64,000 bases of DNA from Trebonia sp963822615 (GTDB lineage Bacteria > Actinomycetota > Actinomycetes > Streptosporangiales > Streptosporangiaceae): the NCBI GenBank assembly GCA_963822615.1, contig CAWGIM010000015.1:310001-374000 (forward strand), in the 5' to 3' direction. Position 1 is the first letter of the stretch. The number at the start of each line of letters is the position of its first letter. Below are positions 17,472 to 25,942 of this stretch, piece after piece. Both the position numbers and the translations under genes were made by a program. The notes under the pieces were generated by a model. The model was not told the origin of the DNA. It searched no databases and was given only the letters and a program-made list of their open reading frames with translations.

Positions 17472-19061
17472 ATGCTCGACGACCAGTTCCACGTCTACGA
17501 CACCACCCTGCGCGACGGCGCGCAGCAGGAGGGGCTCAACCTCACGGTTGCCGACAAGCTGGTGATCGCCCGGCACCTGGACCGGCTGGGCGTCGGGTTC
17601 ATCGAGGGCGGCTGGCCGGGCGCGATCCCGAAGGACACCGAGTTCTTCGGCCGCGCCCAGACCGAGCTTGACCTGCGGCATGCCACGCTGGCGGCGTTCG
17701 GCTCGACCCGCAAGGCGGGGGTCCGCGCGGCCGACGATCCCCAGGTGGCGGCACTCCGCGAGTCGCGCGCCCCGGTCGTCACGCTGGTTGCCAAGAGCCA
17801 CCAGCGGCACGTGGAGCTGGCGCTGCGGACCACGCTGGCCGAGAACCTGGCGATGATCGCCGACACCGTGCGGCACCTGCGGGCCGAGGGGCAGCGGGTG
17901 TTCCTCGACGCCGAGCACTTCTTCGACGGCTACCGGTCGAACCCGGATTACGCGCTGGAATGCGTGCGGGCGGCGGCCGAGGCGGGCGCGGACGTGATCG
18001 CGCTGTGCGACACCAACGGCGGCATGATGCCGACCGAGCTTGGCGACATCGTCCGGCGGGTGGCCGAGGCGACCCAGGCCCGGCTCGGCGTCCACTGCCA
18101 CGACGACACCGGCTGCGGCGTCGCCAACACGCTGGTCGCGGTGGAGGCGGGGGTGACCCACGTGCAGGGCACCGCCAACGGCTACGGCGAGCGCTCCGGC
18201 AACGCCAACCTGTTCAGCGTGGTGGCCGGGCTGCAGCTGAAGAAGGGGCAGCGGGTACTGGACGGAGAGGGCATCCAGGAGATGACCCGGATCGCGCACG
18301 CGATCAGCGAGGTCACCAACGTCACCCCGGACACCCACCAGCCCTATGTCGGGCTGTCCGCCTTCGCCCACAAGGCCGGGCTGCACGCGTCCGCGATCCG
18401 CGTTGACCCGATGCTCTACCAGCACATCGACCCCGCCGCGGTCGGCAATGACATGCGGATGCTGGTGTCCGACATGGCGGGCCGGGCGTCGGTCGAGCTG
18501 AAGGGGCGCGAGCTGGGCTTCGACCTGTCCGGTGACCAGGAGGTCATCGGCCGGGTCACCGACCGGGTCAAGGAGCTGGAGGCGAAGGGCTACTCGTTCG
18601 AGGCGGCCGACGCCAGCTTCGAGCTGCTGCTGCGCGATGAGCTGGCCGGGGAGCGCCGGCGGCACTTCACGGTGGAGTCCTGGCGGGTGATCGTGGAGCA
18701 GCGCGGGGACGGCACCGTGACCAGCGAGGCCACGGTCCGGCTGGAGGCCAAGGGCGAGCGCGTGGTCGCCGTCGGCGAGGGCAACGGCCCGGTGAACGCG
18801 CTCGACCGCGCGCTCCGCTCCGCCCTCGAGCAGACCTTCCCCGAGCTGGCCAGCCTCGAGCTGACCGACTACAAGGTGCGCATCCTCGAGGGCTCGGCCG
18901 GCACCAGCGCCATCACCCGGGTGCTCATCGAGTCGAGCGACGCCGAAGGCGGCTCCTGGTCCACCGTCGGCGTGGACGAGAACGTCATCTCGGCCTCCTG
19001 GCACGCGCTGGAAGAAGCGGTCAGCTACGGCCTGCTGCGGGCCGGCCGCGTCCCCGATTAG
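17472..19061 (+). CDS. cimA: (R)-citramalate synthase
   Basis: Condenses pyruvate with acetyl-CoA to citramalate, the threonine-independent entry to isoleucine. The 529 residues comprise an HMGL-like TIM barrel (YDTTLRDGAQQEGLNLTV at the start with the metal-binding Asp, CDTNGGMMPTELGDIV, LGVHCHDDTGCGVAN, THVQGTANGYGERSGNANL) and a C-terminal LeuA-type allosteric domain (about residues 380-525). CimA and isopropylmalate synthase share this architecture. The length, the DTTLRDGAQQEG start and the isoleucine-type leader upstream all favour CimA. ATG 17472 follows GGAG at 17455. Confidence 0.92.
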   Translation: MLDDQFHVYDTTLRDGAQQEGLNLTVADKLVIARHLDRLGVGFIEGGWPGAIPKDTEFFGRAQTELDLRHATLAAFGSTRKAGVRAADDPQVAALRESRAPVVTLVAKSHQRHVELALRTTLAENLAMIADTVRHLRAEGQRVFLDAEHFFDGYRSNPDYALECVRAAAEAGADVIALCDTNGGMMPTELGDIVRRVAEATQARLGVHCHDDTGCGVANTLVAVEAGVTHVQGTANGYGERSGNANLFSVVAGLQLKKGQRVLDGEGIQEMTRIAHAISEVTNVTPDTHQPYVGLSAFAHKAGLHASAIRVDPMLYQHIDPAAVGNDMRMLVSDMAGRASVELKGRELGFDLSGDQEVIGRVTDRVKELEAKGYSFEAADASFELLLRDELAGERRRHFTVESWRVIVEQRGDGTVTSEATVRLEAKGERVVAVGEGNGPVNALDRALRSALEQTFPELASLELTDYKVRILEGSAGTSAITRVLIESSDAEGGSWSTVGVDENVISASWHALEEAVSYGLLRAGRVPD

Positions 19062-19077
19062 ACATCCGCTGACCTAC

Positions 19078-19108
19078 CCGGAAGCGGCGCCATCCCAGCC
19101 GCTTCCGG
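19078..19108. terminator. Hairpin terminator after cimA
   Basis: CCGGAAGCGGC (19078-19088) and GCCGCTTCCGG (19098-19108) form a perfect 11-bp stem with a 9-nt loop, 16 nt after the cimA stop. There is no T run, as is common for high-GC terminators. Confidence 0.6.
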
Positions 19109-19227
19109 TCCGCCGTGCCCCGGTTAGCCCACAAGGCACCCCGGCTCACGGTGGCCGCTGCCGCCGCGCACCGCCCACAGGCACAGCGCGGCGGCAGCGC
19201 GGGCACCGCTCCAGCCGGCTGGCCCGC

Positions 19228-19275
19228 CAACGTGGATATTCCTGCACACCGGGTTGTGCAGGAATATCCACGTTG
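19228..19275. repeat. Perfect 21-bp inverted repeat
   Basis: The arms 19228-19248 and 19255-19275 are exact reverse complements, with a 6-nt loop (CCGGGT). The arms contain the AT-richer core GTGGATATTCCTGCAC, and TTT follows at 19276-19278. It could be a second terminator for cimA, a protein-binding site, or a mobile extragenic palindrome. It is too long and too perfect for a typical repressor site. Confidence 0.7.
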
Positions 19276-19310
19276 TTTCACGGAGGCCCGGATCGCGGAC
19301 CCAGCGGACG

Positions 19311-20582
19311 ATGGACGCCACGCCGCCGGCCCACCCCGCCGCCGGTTATCGTTACCTGGTGCGAAGTTCCGGGCGGGGCGGTGAGGCGGCCCGGGCGCGG
19401 CGCGCGGTGTCGGCCACCTTCCTGGTGATGGGCCTGACCGCCGGTGTGTGGAACGTCCGCATCCCGGCCGCGAAGGCACAGGCGCACCTGTCGGACGGCA
19501 CGCTGGGCCTGGCGCTGTTCGCGGTTCCGGTCGGCCTGGTCCTGGGTGCGGCGCTGGCCGAACGACTGGTCGACCGGGCGGGCAGTGTCTTGCTGGTCCG
19601 GCTCTGCGGGCTCGGCAGTTGCGTCGCGGTCATCACCCCCGGCCTGGCGGGCTCGCTGCCCGGGCTGATGGCGGGATTGTTCGCCATCGGCGTCTTCGGC
19701 GGCACCCTCGACGTCGCCACCAACGCGCAGGGCGTCCGGGTCGAAGCCGCTTACGGACGGCCGGTGCTGACGTCGATGCACGCCTACTACAGCCTCGGCG
19801 CGATGCTGGGGGCGCTGGCCGGCGGGGGCTTCGCCGCCCTCGGCACTGGACTGCTCCCGTCGCTAGCGGCGGTCGGCGCGGCAGGCGCGGTGGTCGACGG
19901 CGTCGCCGGGCGCTGCCTGCTCCCTGACCTCCGTACCCCGGCCAGCCAGGCCGCCTCGGCCAGCTCGACGACCAGCCTGGGCAAGACGGCCGTGGCGACC
20001 GCCACGGCCGCTTCCGTGCCCACCCGCCGCCAGGTTCGGCGGCTGGTCCTCACGCTCGGCGTGCTCGCGGTCTGCGGCCTGGTCGGCGAGGGCTCGGCGG
20101 GCGACTGGTCGGCCGTCTACCTGCGGGACAACCTGGGCACCAGCGCCGCCCTGGCCGCGGTCGGGTTCGCCGCGTTCTCAGTCACCATGACCCTCGGCCG
20201 GGCGGTCGGCGACATCCTGATCCACCGCATCGGTGTCATCCGGGTAATCCGTGGCTGCGGGCTCGTCGCCACCGCCGGCCTGGCCCTGACCCTGGCGACG
20301 TCAAGCCCGGCGGGCGCTATCGCCGGGTTCGCCGCATTCGGCGCGGGCCTTTCGATCGTGGTCCCGCAGGTGTTCGGGGCCGGCGGCCGGGCCGACCCCG
20401 AGCGTCCCGGTTCCGGCCTGGCCCGGGTGGTGGGTCTCGGCTACACCGGCATGGCGGCCGGCCCGGCGGTCATCGGCCTGGTGGCCGGCCAGATCGGACT
20501 GCACCTGGCGCTGCTCATCCCGCTCGCGCTGGCGGCCTGGATCGCGGTTGCGGCCGGGTCGCTGGGGCCGCCGCCGTGGTAG
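19311..20582 (+). CDS. MFS transporter (YbjJ/fucose-permease-like)
   Basis: A membrane protein of about 423 residues with 12 predicted hydrophobic segments. Features of this MFS branch include MGLTAGVWNVRIPAAKAQAHL in the first helix region, FGGTLDVATNAQGVRVE and SMHAYYSLGAMLGAL in the N-half, then EGSAGDWSAVYLRDN and GLGYTGMAAGPAVIG in the C-half. The frame is open from TTG 19254, but that start lies inside the long inverted repeat, so ATG 19311 is preferred; CGGAGG lies about 25 nt upstream. Substrate unknown. Confidence 0.85.
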   Translation: MDATPPAHPAAGYRYLVRSSGRGGEAARARRAVSATFLVMGLTAGVWNVRIPAAKAQAHLSDGTLGLALFAVPVGLVLGAALAERLVDRAGSVLLVRLCGLGSCVAVITPGLAGSLPGLMAGLFAIGVFGGTLDVATNAQGVRVEAAYGRPVLTSMHAYYSLGAMLGALAGGGFAALGTGLLPSLAAVGAAGAVVDGVAGRCLLPDLRTPASQAASASSTTSLGKTAVATATAASVPTRRQVRRLVLTLGVLAVCGLVGEGSAGDWSAVYLRDNLGTSAALAAVGFAAFSVTMTLGRAVGDILIHRIGVIRVIRGCGLVATAGLALTLATSSPAGAIAGFAAFGAGLSIVVPQVFGAGGRADPERPGSGLARVVGLGYTGMAAGPAVIGLVAGQIGLHLALLIPLALAAWIAVAAGSLGPPPW

Positions 20583-20675
20583 GGCGGCGGCACGCCTGTC
20601 ACCGGGGCGTCCGGGAGTAACACCCCACCGTTCGGATAACTCATATCCGGATCGCGGAGCTGAGCGCCGCGGGCA

Positions 20676-20687
20676 TACCTTTAGGGC
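20676..20687 (+). promoter_or_regulatory. Leaderless promoter -10 box
   Basis: TACCTT at 20676-20681 lies 6 nt before ATG 20688 and there is no ribosome binding site. The whole stretch GCATACCTTTAGGGCATGG is nearly identical to GCATACCCTTAGGGCATGG before the gene at 21884. Confidence 0.55.
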
Positions 20688-20930
20688 ATGGACGATAAAG
20701 AAATCATGGCGCGGATCAGCGGCCTGATCGACACCGAGCACCAGCTGCGCAGCCAGCTGGCGGCGGGCGAGCTCAGCTCGGAACAGGAACACGAGCGCCT
20801 TCGTTCTGCTGAAGAGGCGCTCGACCAGTGCTGGGACCTGCTGCGCCAGCGCCGGGCAAGGCGGCAGTACGGGGAGAACCCGGACGGCGCCGAGGCTCGC
20901 CCGGTGCCTGAGGTGGAGGGGTACCAGCAG
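20688..20930 (+). CDS. DUF2630 family protein, no stop codon at the usual place
   Basis: The 81 residues from MDDKEIMARISGLIDTEHQLR to the family's usual end (VPEVEGYQQ) match the small actinobacterial DUF2630 family, including EALDQCWDLLRQRRARR. Members normally stop right after this segment. Here the next codons are tta tgt and the frame stays open to 21818, where it happens to coincide with the second frame of the FAH gene. I give the end of the recognisable domain; the true end is uncertain. Function of the family is unknown. Confidence 0.6.
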
Positions 20931-21022
20931 TTATGTCCCGGCGGCAGGGCCGGGTATAAAGAAGCGAGCCGCGGCCCGAGGGGCACCAGGGGCGCCCCTG
21001 AAGACGACTGCGAAGGAGCATC

Positions 21023-21818
21023 GTGCGTATCGCGAGGTTCGCCAAGGGCGACGGCGTTGCCTACGGCGTCGTGGAGGGTGACAGCGAGCAGCCGCAGGTC
21101 ATCGCGGAGCTGTACGGTCACCCGTTCGGTGTCGACCCGGCGGGCGTGCGGTACACCGGGAACCGCTACCCGCTGGCCGAGGTGCGGCTGCTCGCGCCGG
21201 TGCTGCCGTCCAAGGTGGTGGCGGTCGGCAAGAACTACGCCGAGCACGTCAGGGAAATGGGCGGAGTCGGAGCTGCCGGGCGAGCCGGTGCTGTTCCTCA
21301 AGCCGTCCACCTCGGTGACCGGCCCCGGCGACCGGATCGCCTACCCGGTGAAGATCACCGACCGGGTGGATTACGAGGGCGAGCTGGCGGTGATCATCGG
21401 CCGGCTCTGCCGGGACGTGCCACGGGAGCGCGCGGCCGACGTCATCTTCGGCTACACCTGCGCCAACGACGTGACCGCGCGGGACCTGCAGGCCAGGGAC
21501 GGGCAGTGGACGCGGGCGAAGGGCTTCGACACGTTCTGCCCGCTCGGGCCGTGGATGGAGACCGGCACCGACCCGGCCGACCTGGGTATCACCACCGCCG
21601 TCAACGGGTCGGTGCGGCAGCACGCGCGCACCTCGGAGCTGCTGTGGAGCGTGCCCGCGCTGATCGAGTACGTTTCCTCGGTGATGACCCTGCTGCCGGG
21701 AGACGTGCTGCTGACCGGCACCCCGGAAGGGGTCGGCCCGATGACCGACGGGGACGAGGTGTCGGTGACGATCGAGTCGATCGGCACGCTGACCAACCGG
21801 GTGGTAATCCGCGACTAG
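21023..21818 (+). CDS. Fumarylacetoacetate hydrolase-family protein, frame change near 21258
   Basis: GTG 21023 with AAGGAG at 21013-21018 starts the frame MRIARFAKGDGVAYGVVEGD, which carries VVAVGKNYAEHVREMGG. From about 21258 the family sequence continues one frame further: ESELPGEPVLFLKP, VDYEGELAVIIGR (metal-ligand glutamates), FGYTCANDVTARDLQ, GFDTFCPLGPW and LTGTPEGVGPM. Joined length is about 265 residues, normal for FAH-fold hydrolases or isomerases acting on 2-keto acids. The break is beside GGG at 21257-21260. An assembly error is more likely than decay because both halves are well conserved. Confidence 0.85.
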
Positions 21819-21871
21819 CGGCAGCGCCGGCGTGGCGTCACATTCAGTCCCGGATTGCCTACCCTGGCGCA

Positions 21872-21883
21872 TACCCTTAGGGC
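21872..21883 (+). promoter_or_regulatory. Leaderless promoter -10 box
   Basis: TACCCT at 21872-21877 lies 6 nt before ATG 21884, in the same sequence context as the promoter at 20676. No ribosome binding site is present. Confidence 0.55.
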
Positions 21884-22711
21884 ATGGCAGACGACTGGGC
21901 GGACGACTCGACCCGCCGGGCGAAAGCCGAGCTGATCAGCACTACCGAGCCGAACGCGGCCCGGGTCGTCGATTACCTCTACGGGGGCCAGGCGAACTTC
22001 GAGGCTGATCGCCGGGCGGCTCGGGCGCTGTCGGCGGCGGCCCCGGTGGTGCCCGCCATCGGGCCCGCGGTGCGCGCGTTCCAGCAGCGGGTACTGCGCT
22101 TCCTGGTCTCCGAGGCGGGGATCACCCAGTTCGTGGACATCGGCACCAGCCTGCCGCTGGTGGGCAGCACTCATGAGGTCACCCAGGCGCTGGTGCCGGA
22201 GTCGCGCATCGTCTACGTGGACAACGACCCGATGGTGCTGTCGCACGCGCGGGCGCTGATGAAGTCGGCCCCCGGCGGCGCCGTCGGCTACGTGGACGCC
22301 GACGTCCGCGAGCCGGAGGCGGTCATGGCGGGGGCCCGGGCGATCCTCGACTTCAGCCGCCCGCTGGCGGTCATGCTGCTGTTCACGCTGGCCTACATCC
22401 CGGACTCAGCCCAGGCCAACGCGGTGATGTCCGCACTGGCGGCGGCGATGCCCGCGGGCAGTTACGTGGCGATCTACCACCTGGCGAGCGACATCGACCC
22501 GACCCTGGAGGAAGCGTCCAGGCAGTGGAACAAGCTGATGCCCGCCCAGTCGATCGCGCTGCGCTCCCGCGAGGAGACAGCCGACTTCACGGCCGGGCTT
22601 GACCCCGTTCCGCCGGGCCTGGTGCCGGTCACCGACTGGCGCCCGGCCCCGGATGACCCGAAGGCCGACCAGAAGATCCCGGTCTACGGCGTGGTGGCGC
22701 GCAAGCCCTAG
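21884..22711 (+). CDS. SAM-dependent methyltransferase, DUF574 (SAV_2177-like) family
   Basis: A 275-residue protein of a family greatly expanded in filamentous actinobacteria. Typical segments are STTEPNAARVVDYLYGGQANFEADR at the start, QFVDIGTSLPLVGSTHEVTQ (the SAM-binding loop), RIVYVDNDPMVLSHARAL and YVDADVREPEAVM. The fold is a class I methyltransferase but the substrate of the family is unknown. It runs convergent to the esterase gene, overlapping it by 4 nt. Confidence 0.88.
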   Translation: MADDWADDSTRRAKAELISTTEPNAARVVDYLYGGQANFEADRRAARALSAAAPVVPAIGPAVRAFQQRVLRFLVSEAGITQFVDIGTSLPLVGSTHEVTQALVPESRIVYVDNDPMVLSHARALMKSAPGGAVGYVDADVREPEAVMAGARAILDFSRPLAVMLLFTLAYIPDSAQANAVMSALAAAMPAGSYVAIYHLASDIDPTLEEASRQWNKLMPAQSIALRSREETADFTAGLDPVPPGLVPVTDWRPAPDDPKADQKIPVYGVVARKP

Positions 22712-23694
22712 CCAGCGGGCTGCCCGGTGGGCAGGTGGTCGCGCAGGTGCGCTAGCTGCCGCTCGGCGTGGGACAGCGGGTAGCTGTGGCCGCTGTAGGG
22801 AAAGACCGCGATCTCCTTGTCCGCGCGGATCTCGTTGTAGGCGGCGAACACGGTGGACGGCGGGCAGACGTCGTCCATCAGCCCCACGCTCATCAGCGTG
22901 GCCGCGGTGACCCGGCGGGCGAGCAGCGCGCAGTCGACGTACCGCAGCGTGTCCAGCGCCGCCCCGGCCAGCGCGGTGTTCTCCGCCAGGAACTCCGGCA
23001 CCTCGGTGTACGGCGGCCGCGGGGCGAGGGTGATCGCCCGCTGGATGTCGCACAGGAACGGCACGTCGGCGTGGCATACCCGGACCACGTCGGCCCGCAG
23101 CGCGGCCGTGGCCAGCGCGAGCGCGCCGCCCTGGCTGCCGCCGGTCACCGCCACCGGCCGGTCCCCGCTCCCGGCCAGCTCGAGCACGGCGTCCACCGCG
23201 AGCACCGCGTCGGTGATCATCCGGGTGTAGTAGTAACGCTCCGGGCTGGTGATCCCCCTGGTCATCACCAGCGAGTTCTCCGGCCCGGTGGCGTCCGGCC
23301 CGTCCGGGGTGGCGCCTGAGGTCCACCGGCCGCCCTGGCCGCGGCTGTCCATCACCAGCAGCGCGTAGCCGAGCGCGGGCAGCAGCACGTGCTCGGTCGG
23401 GGTACCCCGGCCGCCGCCGTAACCGATGAACTTGACCACCAGCGGCGCCTCCGGCGAGTCGCGCGGCCGCAGGTACCAGGCCCGCACCCGGTCCCCGCCG
23501 GCCCCGGAGAACTCGACGTCGGACACCTCGACCGGCCCGTACAGCCGTGGCTGGTGCGGCGTGGCGGTAACCGGCGCGGCCAGCGCCCGCGCCCGCTCGA
23601 TCCGCTCGGCCCACCACCGGTCGAGCCCGTCCGGCTCCGGCGTCGCGGTGCGGTACTGGCGGAGCTGCTCAAGCGGCAGGTCGTACCACGGCAT
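22708..23694 (-). CDS. Acetylxylan esterase / cephalosporin-C deacetylase-like (CE7)
   Basis: A 328-residue alpha/beta hydrolase of the AXE1 type, which removes acetyl groups from xylo-oligosaccharides and related sugars. Landmarks are FIGYGGGRGTP (oxyanion region), VMDSRGQGGRW, the nucleophile elbow VTGGSQGGALAL, the Asp region VGLMDDVCPPSTVFAAYN and the catalytic His in YSGHSYP. No signal peptide is present, so it acts inside the cell on imported sugars. It is the second gene after the glycosidase (49-nt gap), within a presumed LacI-controlled operon. Confidence 0.9.
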   Translation of the reverse strand: MPWYDLPLEQLRQYRTATPEPDGLDRWWAERIERARALAAPVTATPHQPRLYGPVEVSDVEFSGAGGDRVRAWYLRPRDSPEAPLVVKFIGYGGGRGTPTEHVLLPALGYALLVMDSRGQGGRWTSGATPDGPDATGPENSLVMTRGITSPERYYYTRMITDAVLAVDAVLELAGSGDRPVAVTGGSQGGALALATAALRADVVRVCHADVPFLCDIQRAITLAPRPPYTEVPEFLAENTALAGAALDTLRYVDCALLARRVTAATLMSVGLMDDVCPPSTVFAAYNEIRADKEIAVFPYSGHSYPLSHAERQLAHLRDHLPTGQPAG

Positions 23695-23743
23695 GGGCGC
23701 CTACGTTACCAGCCGCCTCCGGTGGTGCGGCTTTGCCCGCTGC

Positions 23744-25702
23744 TCACCGTTCAGCGATCTTGAACACCCGGATCCCGAACGGGGGCAGCGTGACCCGGTC
23801 CGCCACCTCGGTCTCGCCGAGCGGGGTCAGCCCCCGGGGCGGCACCTGGCCGCCCGTCGCGGCCAGGGCCGGCTTGACCGTCAGCGGGGCGGCGGCGTGG
23901 CTGGCGAGCACCGCGAACCGGCTGCCGTCGCGGTGCACCAGGACGTCGCAGGAGACCTCCGGGTCCTCGACCGTGACCGGCCGCCGGACCCCGGCGTGGG
24001 TGGCCAGCGCCCCGTAGAGGGTGACGGCCGCGTCCGGGTTGACCCGGGGGACGGCGGAGGCCATGTACTCCAGCGGGTAGGTGCACAGGATCAGCGAGCC
24101 GCGGCCGGCCTGGCGGCGCAGCAGGGCCGGGCGGCCGTGGGCGTCGGTCGCGACGACCTCGGCGGTGACCGGGGTGACCGGCAGGTAGGCGCGGGCGTGC
24201 TGGTTGCCGGCTACCGGGAAGGTAAGCGTGGTGCCCCGGCTGAGCCCGCCGAAGTCCCTGGTCATGGTGAGCTCGGCCAGGTCGTCGGTGATCGGGTCGA
24301 CCAGGCCGACGTCGAGCTGGTGCCTGATGCCGAACAGCTCGTTCATCGCGCCGTAGGACGGTCCGCGGTGCCAGGACACGTCACCCGCGCAGTAGGAGAC
24401 GTAGACGGTGGCGCCGTCGCGGGCCAGTTGCTCGAGCTCTTCGGCGGTGCTGGCGAGGAACTGCTTGACGGACGGGGCGAGGTACAGCCGGGCGCCGGCC
24501 TCGATCCCGTCGGTTTCCCTGGTCAGCCGGGGTGCCAGGTCGGCCAGCCGGGCGGCCGTGTAGGCCTGGTGCAGCGACGCGGCGATGGCGGCGGAGCCGT
24601 CCGGGGTGGTGAACGGGTACCGGGTGTCCAGGTAGCCGGACACGATCAGCGCGGTGTCGGTGTCGGCCCGCTCGCAGTTGGGGTAGTCGACCGCGGCCAG
24701 GGTCTGCCCGAACCGCTGCATCTCGCGCAGCGTCTCCTTGGGGGTGCCGTGGGCGTCGGTCAGCCCGAAGTTCTGCTCGAAGGCGTGGTGCCGGTACGGG
24801 TCCTGGCGGGGCAGCGCGAAGTCGGTGTTGTTCCACCCGATCCAGCCGGTCGCGCCGGCCAGCAGCGTGCTGTGCAGCAGGTGCCGGTAGTAGGTGGCGG
24901 CGTTCTCGGCCGAGGCGAAGTCGGAGCTGACGCCGAACTCCTCCATGATCACCGGCTGGCCGAAGGTGCCCGCCAGCTCGCAGGCGACGGCGGCGGCGTA
25001 GCGCTGCCGGACCGGGTCGTCCCCGAGCGGGTAGACGTGCGGGCCGAGGAAGTCGGCCAGCGGGGCGATCTCGGCTAGCCGGAACCCGTTGTCGCGGCCG
25101 GTCACCTCGATTCCCCAGGCACCGTCGCCGAGGGAGAACGGCTGGTGCCCGCCGGCTGCCCGGACCGCGTCCTTGATGATGCGCGCCCAGCTTTCGACGA
25201 TCTCGTGGCTGGTGTCGGAGCCGCCGTAGATCGGCATCTCGTTGGAGACCAGCCAGCCGGCCACGGCCGGGTGGGCGCAGAAGCGGCGGACCATCTCGGC
25301 CGCGAACCAGGCCTGGCGGCCGACCATCCAGACGTCGCGGTAGAGGTCCCGGCCGCCGCGCCAGGCCGGGTCCCAGTTCTCGCCCGACATGTGGCCGACG
25401 ATGAAGGTCGGGATGGTGCTGAGGCCGTGGGCGAGGTGCTGGTCGAGGAAGTCGGCGAACCGGGCCGTCATCGTCTGGTCGATTTCCCGGGGGCCGGGCA
25501 TGAAGTCCGGCCAGTAGAAGAACGACCTGGTCATGGTGAGGCCGTGGCGCTTCAGCACCGCCAGTTCGGTGCTGATCAGTTCCGGGTCGTAGCTGCGCCA
25601 CATCAGCGGGCCGCCCGCCCGGGACCAGAAGTTGGCACCGAGCCAGTCGGCCGGCCCGCCCCCCGCGCCGCCGGTGGCGAGCCGCGGTGTGTTCCTGCGC
25701 AA
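23744..25702 (-). CDS. GH5-like clan-A glycoside hydrolase
   Basis: A 652-residue enzyme with a retaining clan-A TIM barrel in the first 380 residues: WSRAGGPLMW, the acid/base Glu in LVSNEMPIYGG (residue 155) and the nucleophile in PVIMEEFGVSS (residue 254 or 255). A GATase-like middle and a C-terminal beta domain follow, resembling cellulase/mannanase relatives. It starts at TTG 25702 with GGAGGAGG just upstream (25707-25714 on the other strand). There is no signal peptide, so it probably cleaves oligosaccharides taken up by the ABC importer. An operator copy lies about 55 nt upstream. Specificity (mannan, xylan or glucan) is not determined. Confidence 0.85.
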   Translation of the reverse strand: MRRNTPRLATGGAGGGPADWLGANFWSRAGGPLMWRSYDPELISTELAVLKRHGLTMTRSFFYWPDFMPGPREIDQTMTARFADFLDQHLAHGLSTIPTFIVGHMSGENWDPAWRGGRDLYRDVWMVGRQAWFAAEMVRRFCAHPAVAGWLVSNEMPIYGGSDTSHEIVESWARIIKDAVRAAGGHQPFSLGDGAWGIEVTGRDNGFRLAEIAPLADFLGPHVYPLGDDPVRQRYAAAVACELAGTFGQPVIMEEFGVSSDFASAENAATYYRHLLHSTLLAGATGWIGWNNTDFALPRQDPYRHHAFEQNFGLTDAHGTPKETLREMQRFGQTLAAVDYPNCERADTDTALIVSGYLDTRYPFTTPDGSAAIAASLHQAYTAARLADLAPRLTRETDGIEAGARLYLAPSVKQFLASTAEELEQLARDGATVYVSYCAGDVSWHRGPSYGAMNELFGIRHQLDVGLVDPITDDLAELTMTRDFGGLSRGTTLTFPVAGNQHARAYLPVTPVTAEVVATDAHGRPALLRRQAGRGSLILCTYPLEYMASAVPRVNPDAAVTLYGALATHAGVRRPVTVEDPEVSCDVLVHRDGSRFAVLASHAAAPLTVKPALAATGGQVPPRGLTPLGETEVADRVTLPPFGIRVFKIAER

Positions 25703-25756
25703 GTGGCCTCCTCCGCCGAGCCTACTGCCGAGCCTAATGACGAGCTTACGGCATCA

Positions 25757-25770
25757 CTTTACCGGTTAAG
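25757..25770. promoter_or_regulatory. LacI-type operator, copy 1 (glycosidase side)
   Basis: CTTTACCGGTTAAG is a 14-bp near-perfect palindrome of the form CTTWACCGGTWAAG. It precedes the glycosidase-esterase operon and shares its core with the sites at 25896 and 27398. Confidence 0.75.
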
Positions 25771-25817
25771 TAGCCCGTTTAGTAAGATTGCGCAGGTCGG
25801 AACGAGGGCGGCCCCGG

Positions 25818-25890
25818 GTCCGGGACGCGTCCCGGACTTTCCGCGGACTTTCCCGGGATGCGTCCGGGACGCGTCCCGGACGCATCCCGG
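25818..25890. repeat. Two related GC palindromes, including a perfect 38-bp palindrome
   Basis: GTCCGGGACGCGTCCCGGAC occurs at 25818-25837 and again at 25862-25881. The second copy is the centre of a perfect palindrome, 25853-25890, whose 19-nt half is CCGGGATGCGTCCGGGACG. It ends 6 nt before the second operator. It lies between divergent genes, so it is not an ordinary terminator. It may extrude as a cruciform or bind a protein. Confidence 0.8.
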
Positions 25891-25895
25891 TTATG

Positions 25896-25909
25896 CTTAA
25901 CCGGGATAG
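25896..25909. promoter_or_regulatory. LacI-type operator, copy 2 (regulator gene)
   Basis: CTTAACCGGGATAG, 34 nt before the regulator start, differs from the site at 27398 at one position. It suggests autoregulation of the LacI-type gene. Confidence 0.7.
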
Positions 25910-25942
25910 TGCCAGCGCGCACGGATCTTGCGAGGGGGCCGG

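Noticed and set aside
20688..21818. A DUF2630-FAH fusion protein
   Set aside because: The linker is an out-of-frame reading of the FAH N-terminus, which has its own GTG start and ribosome binding site at 21023.
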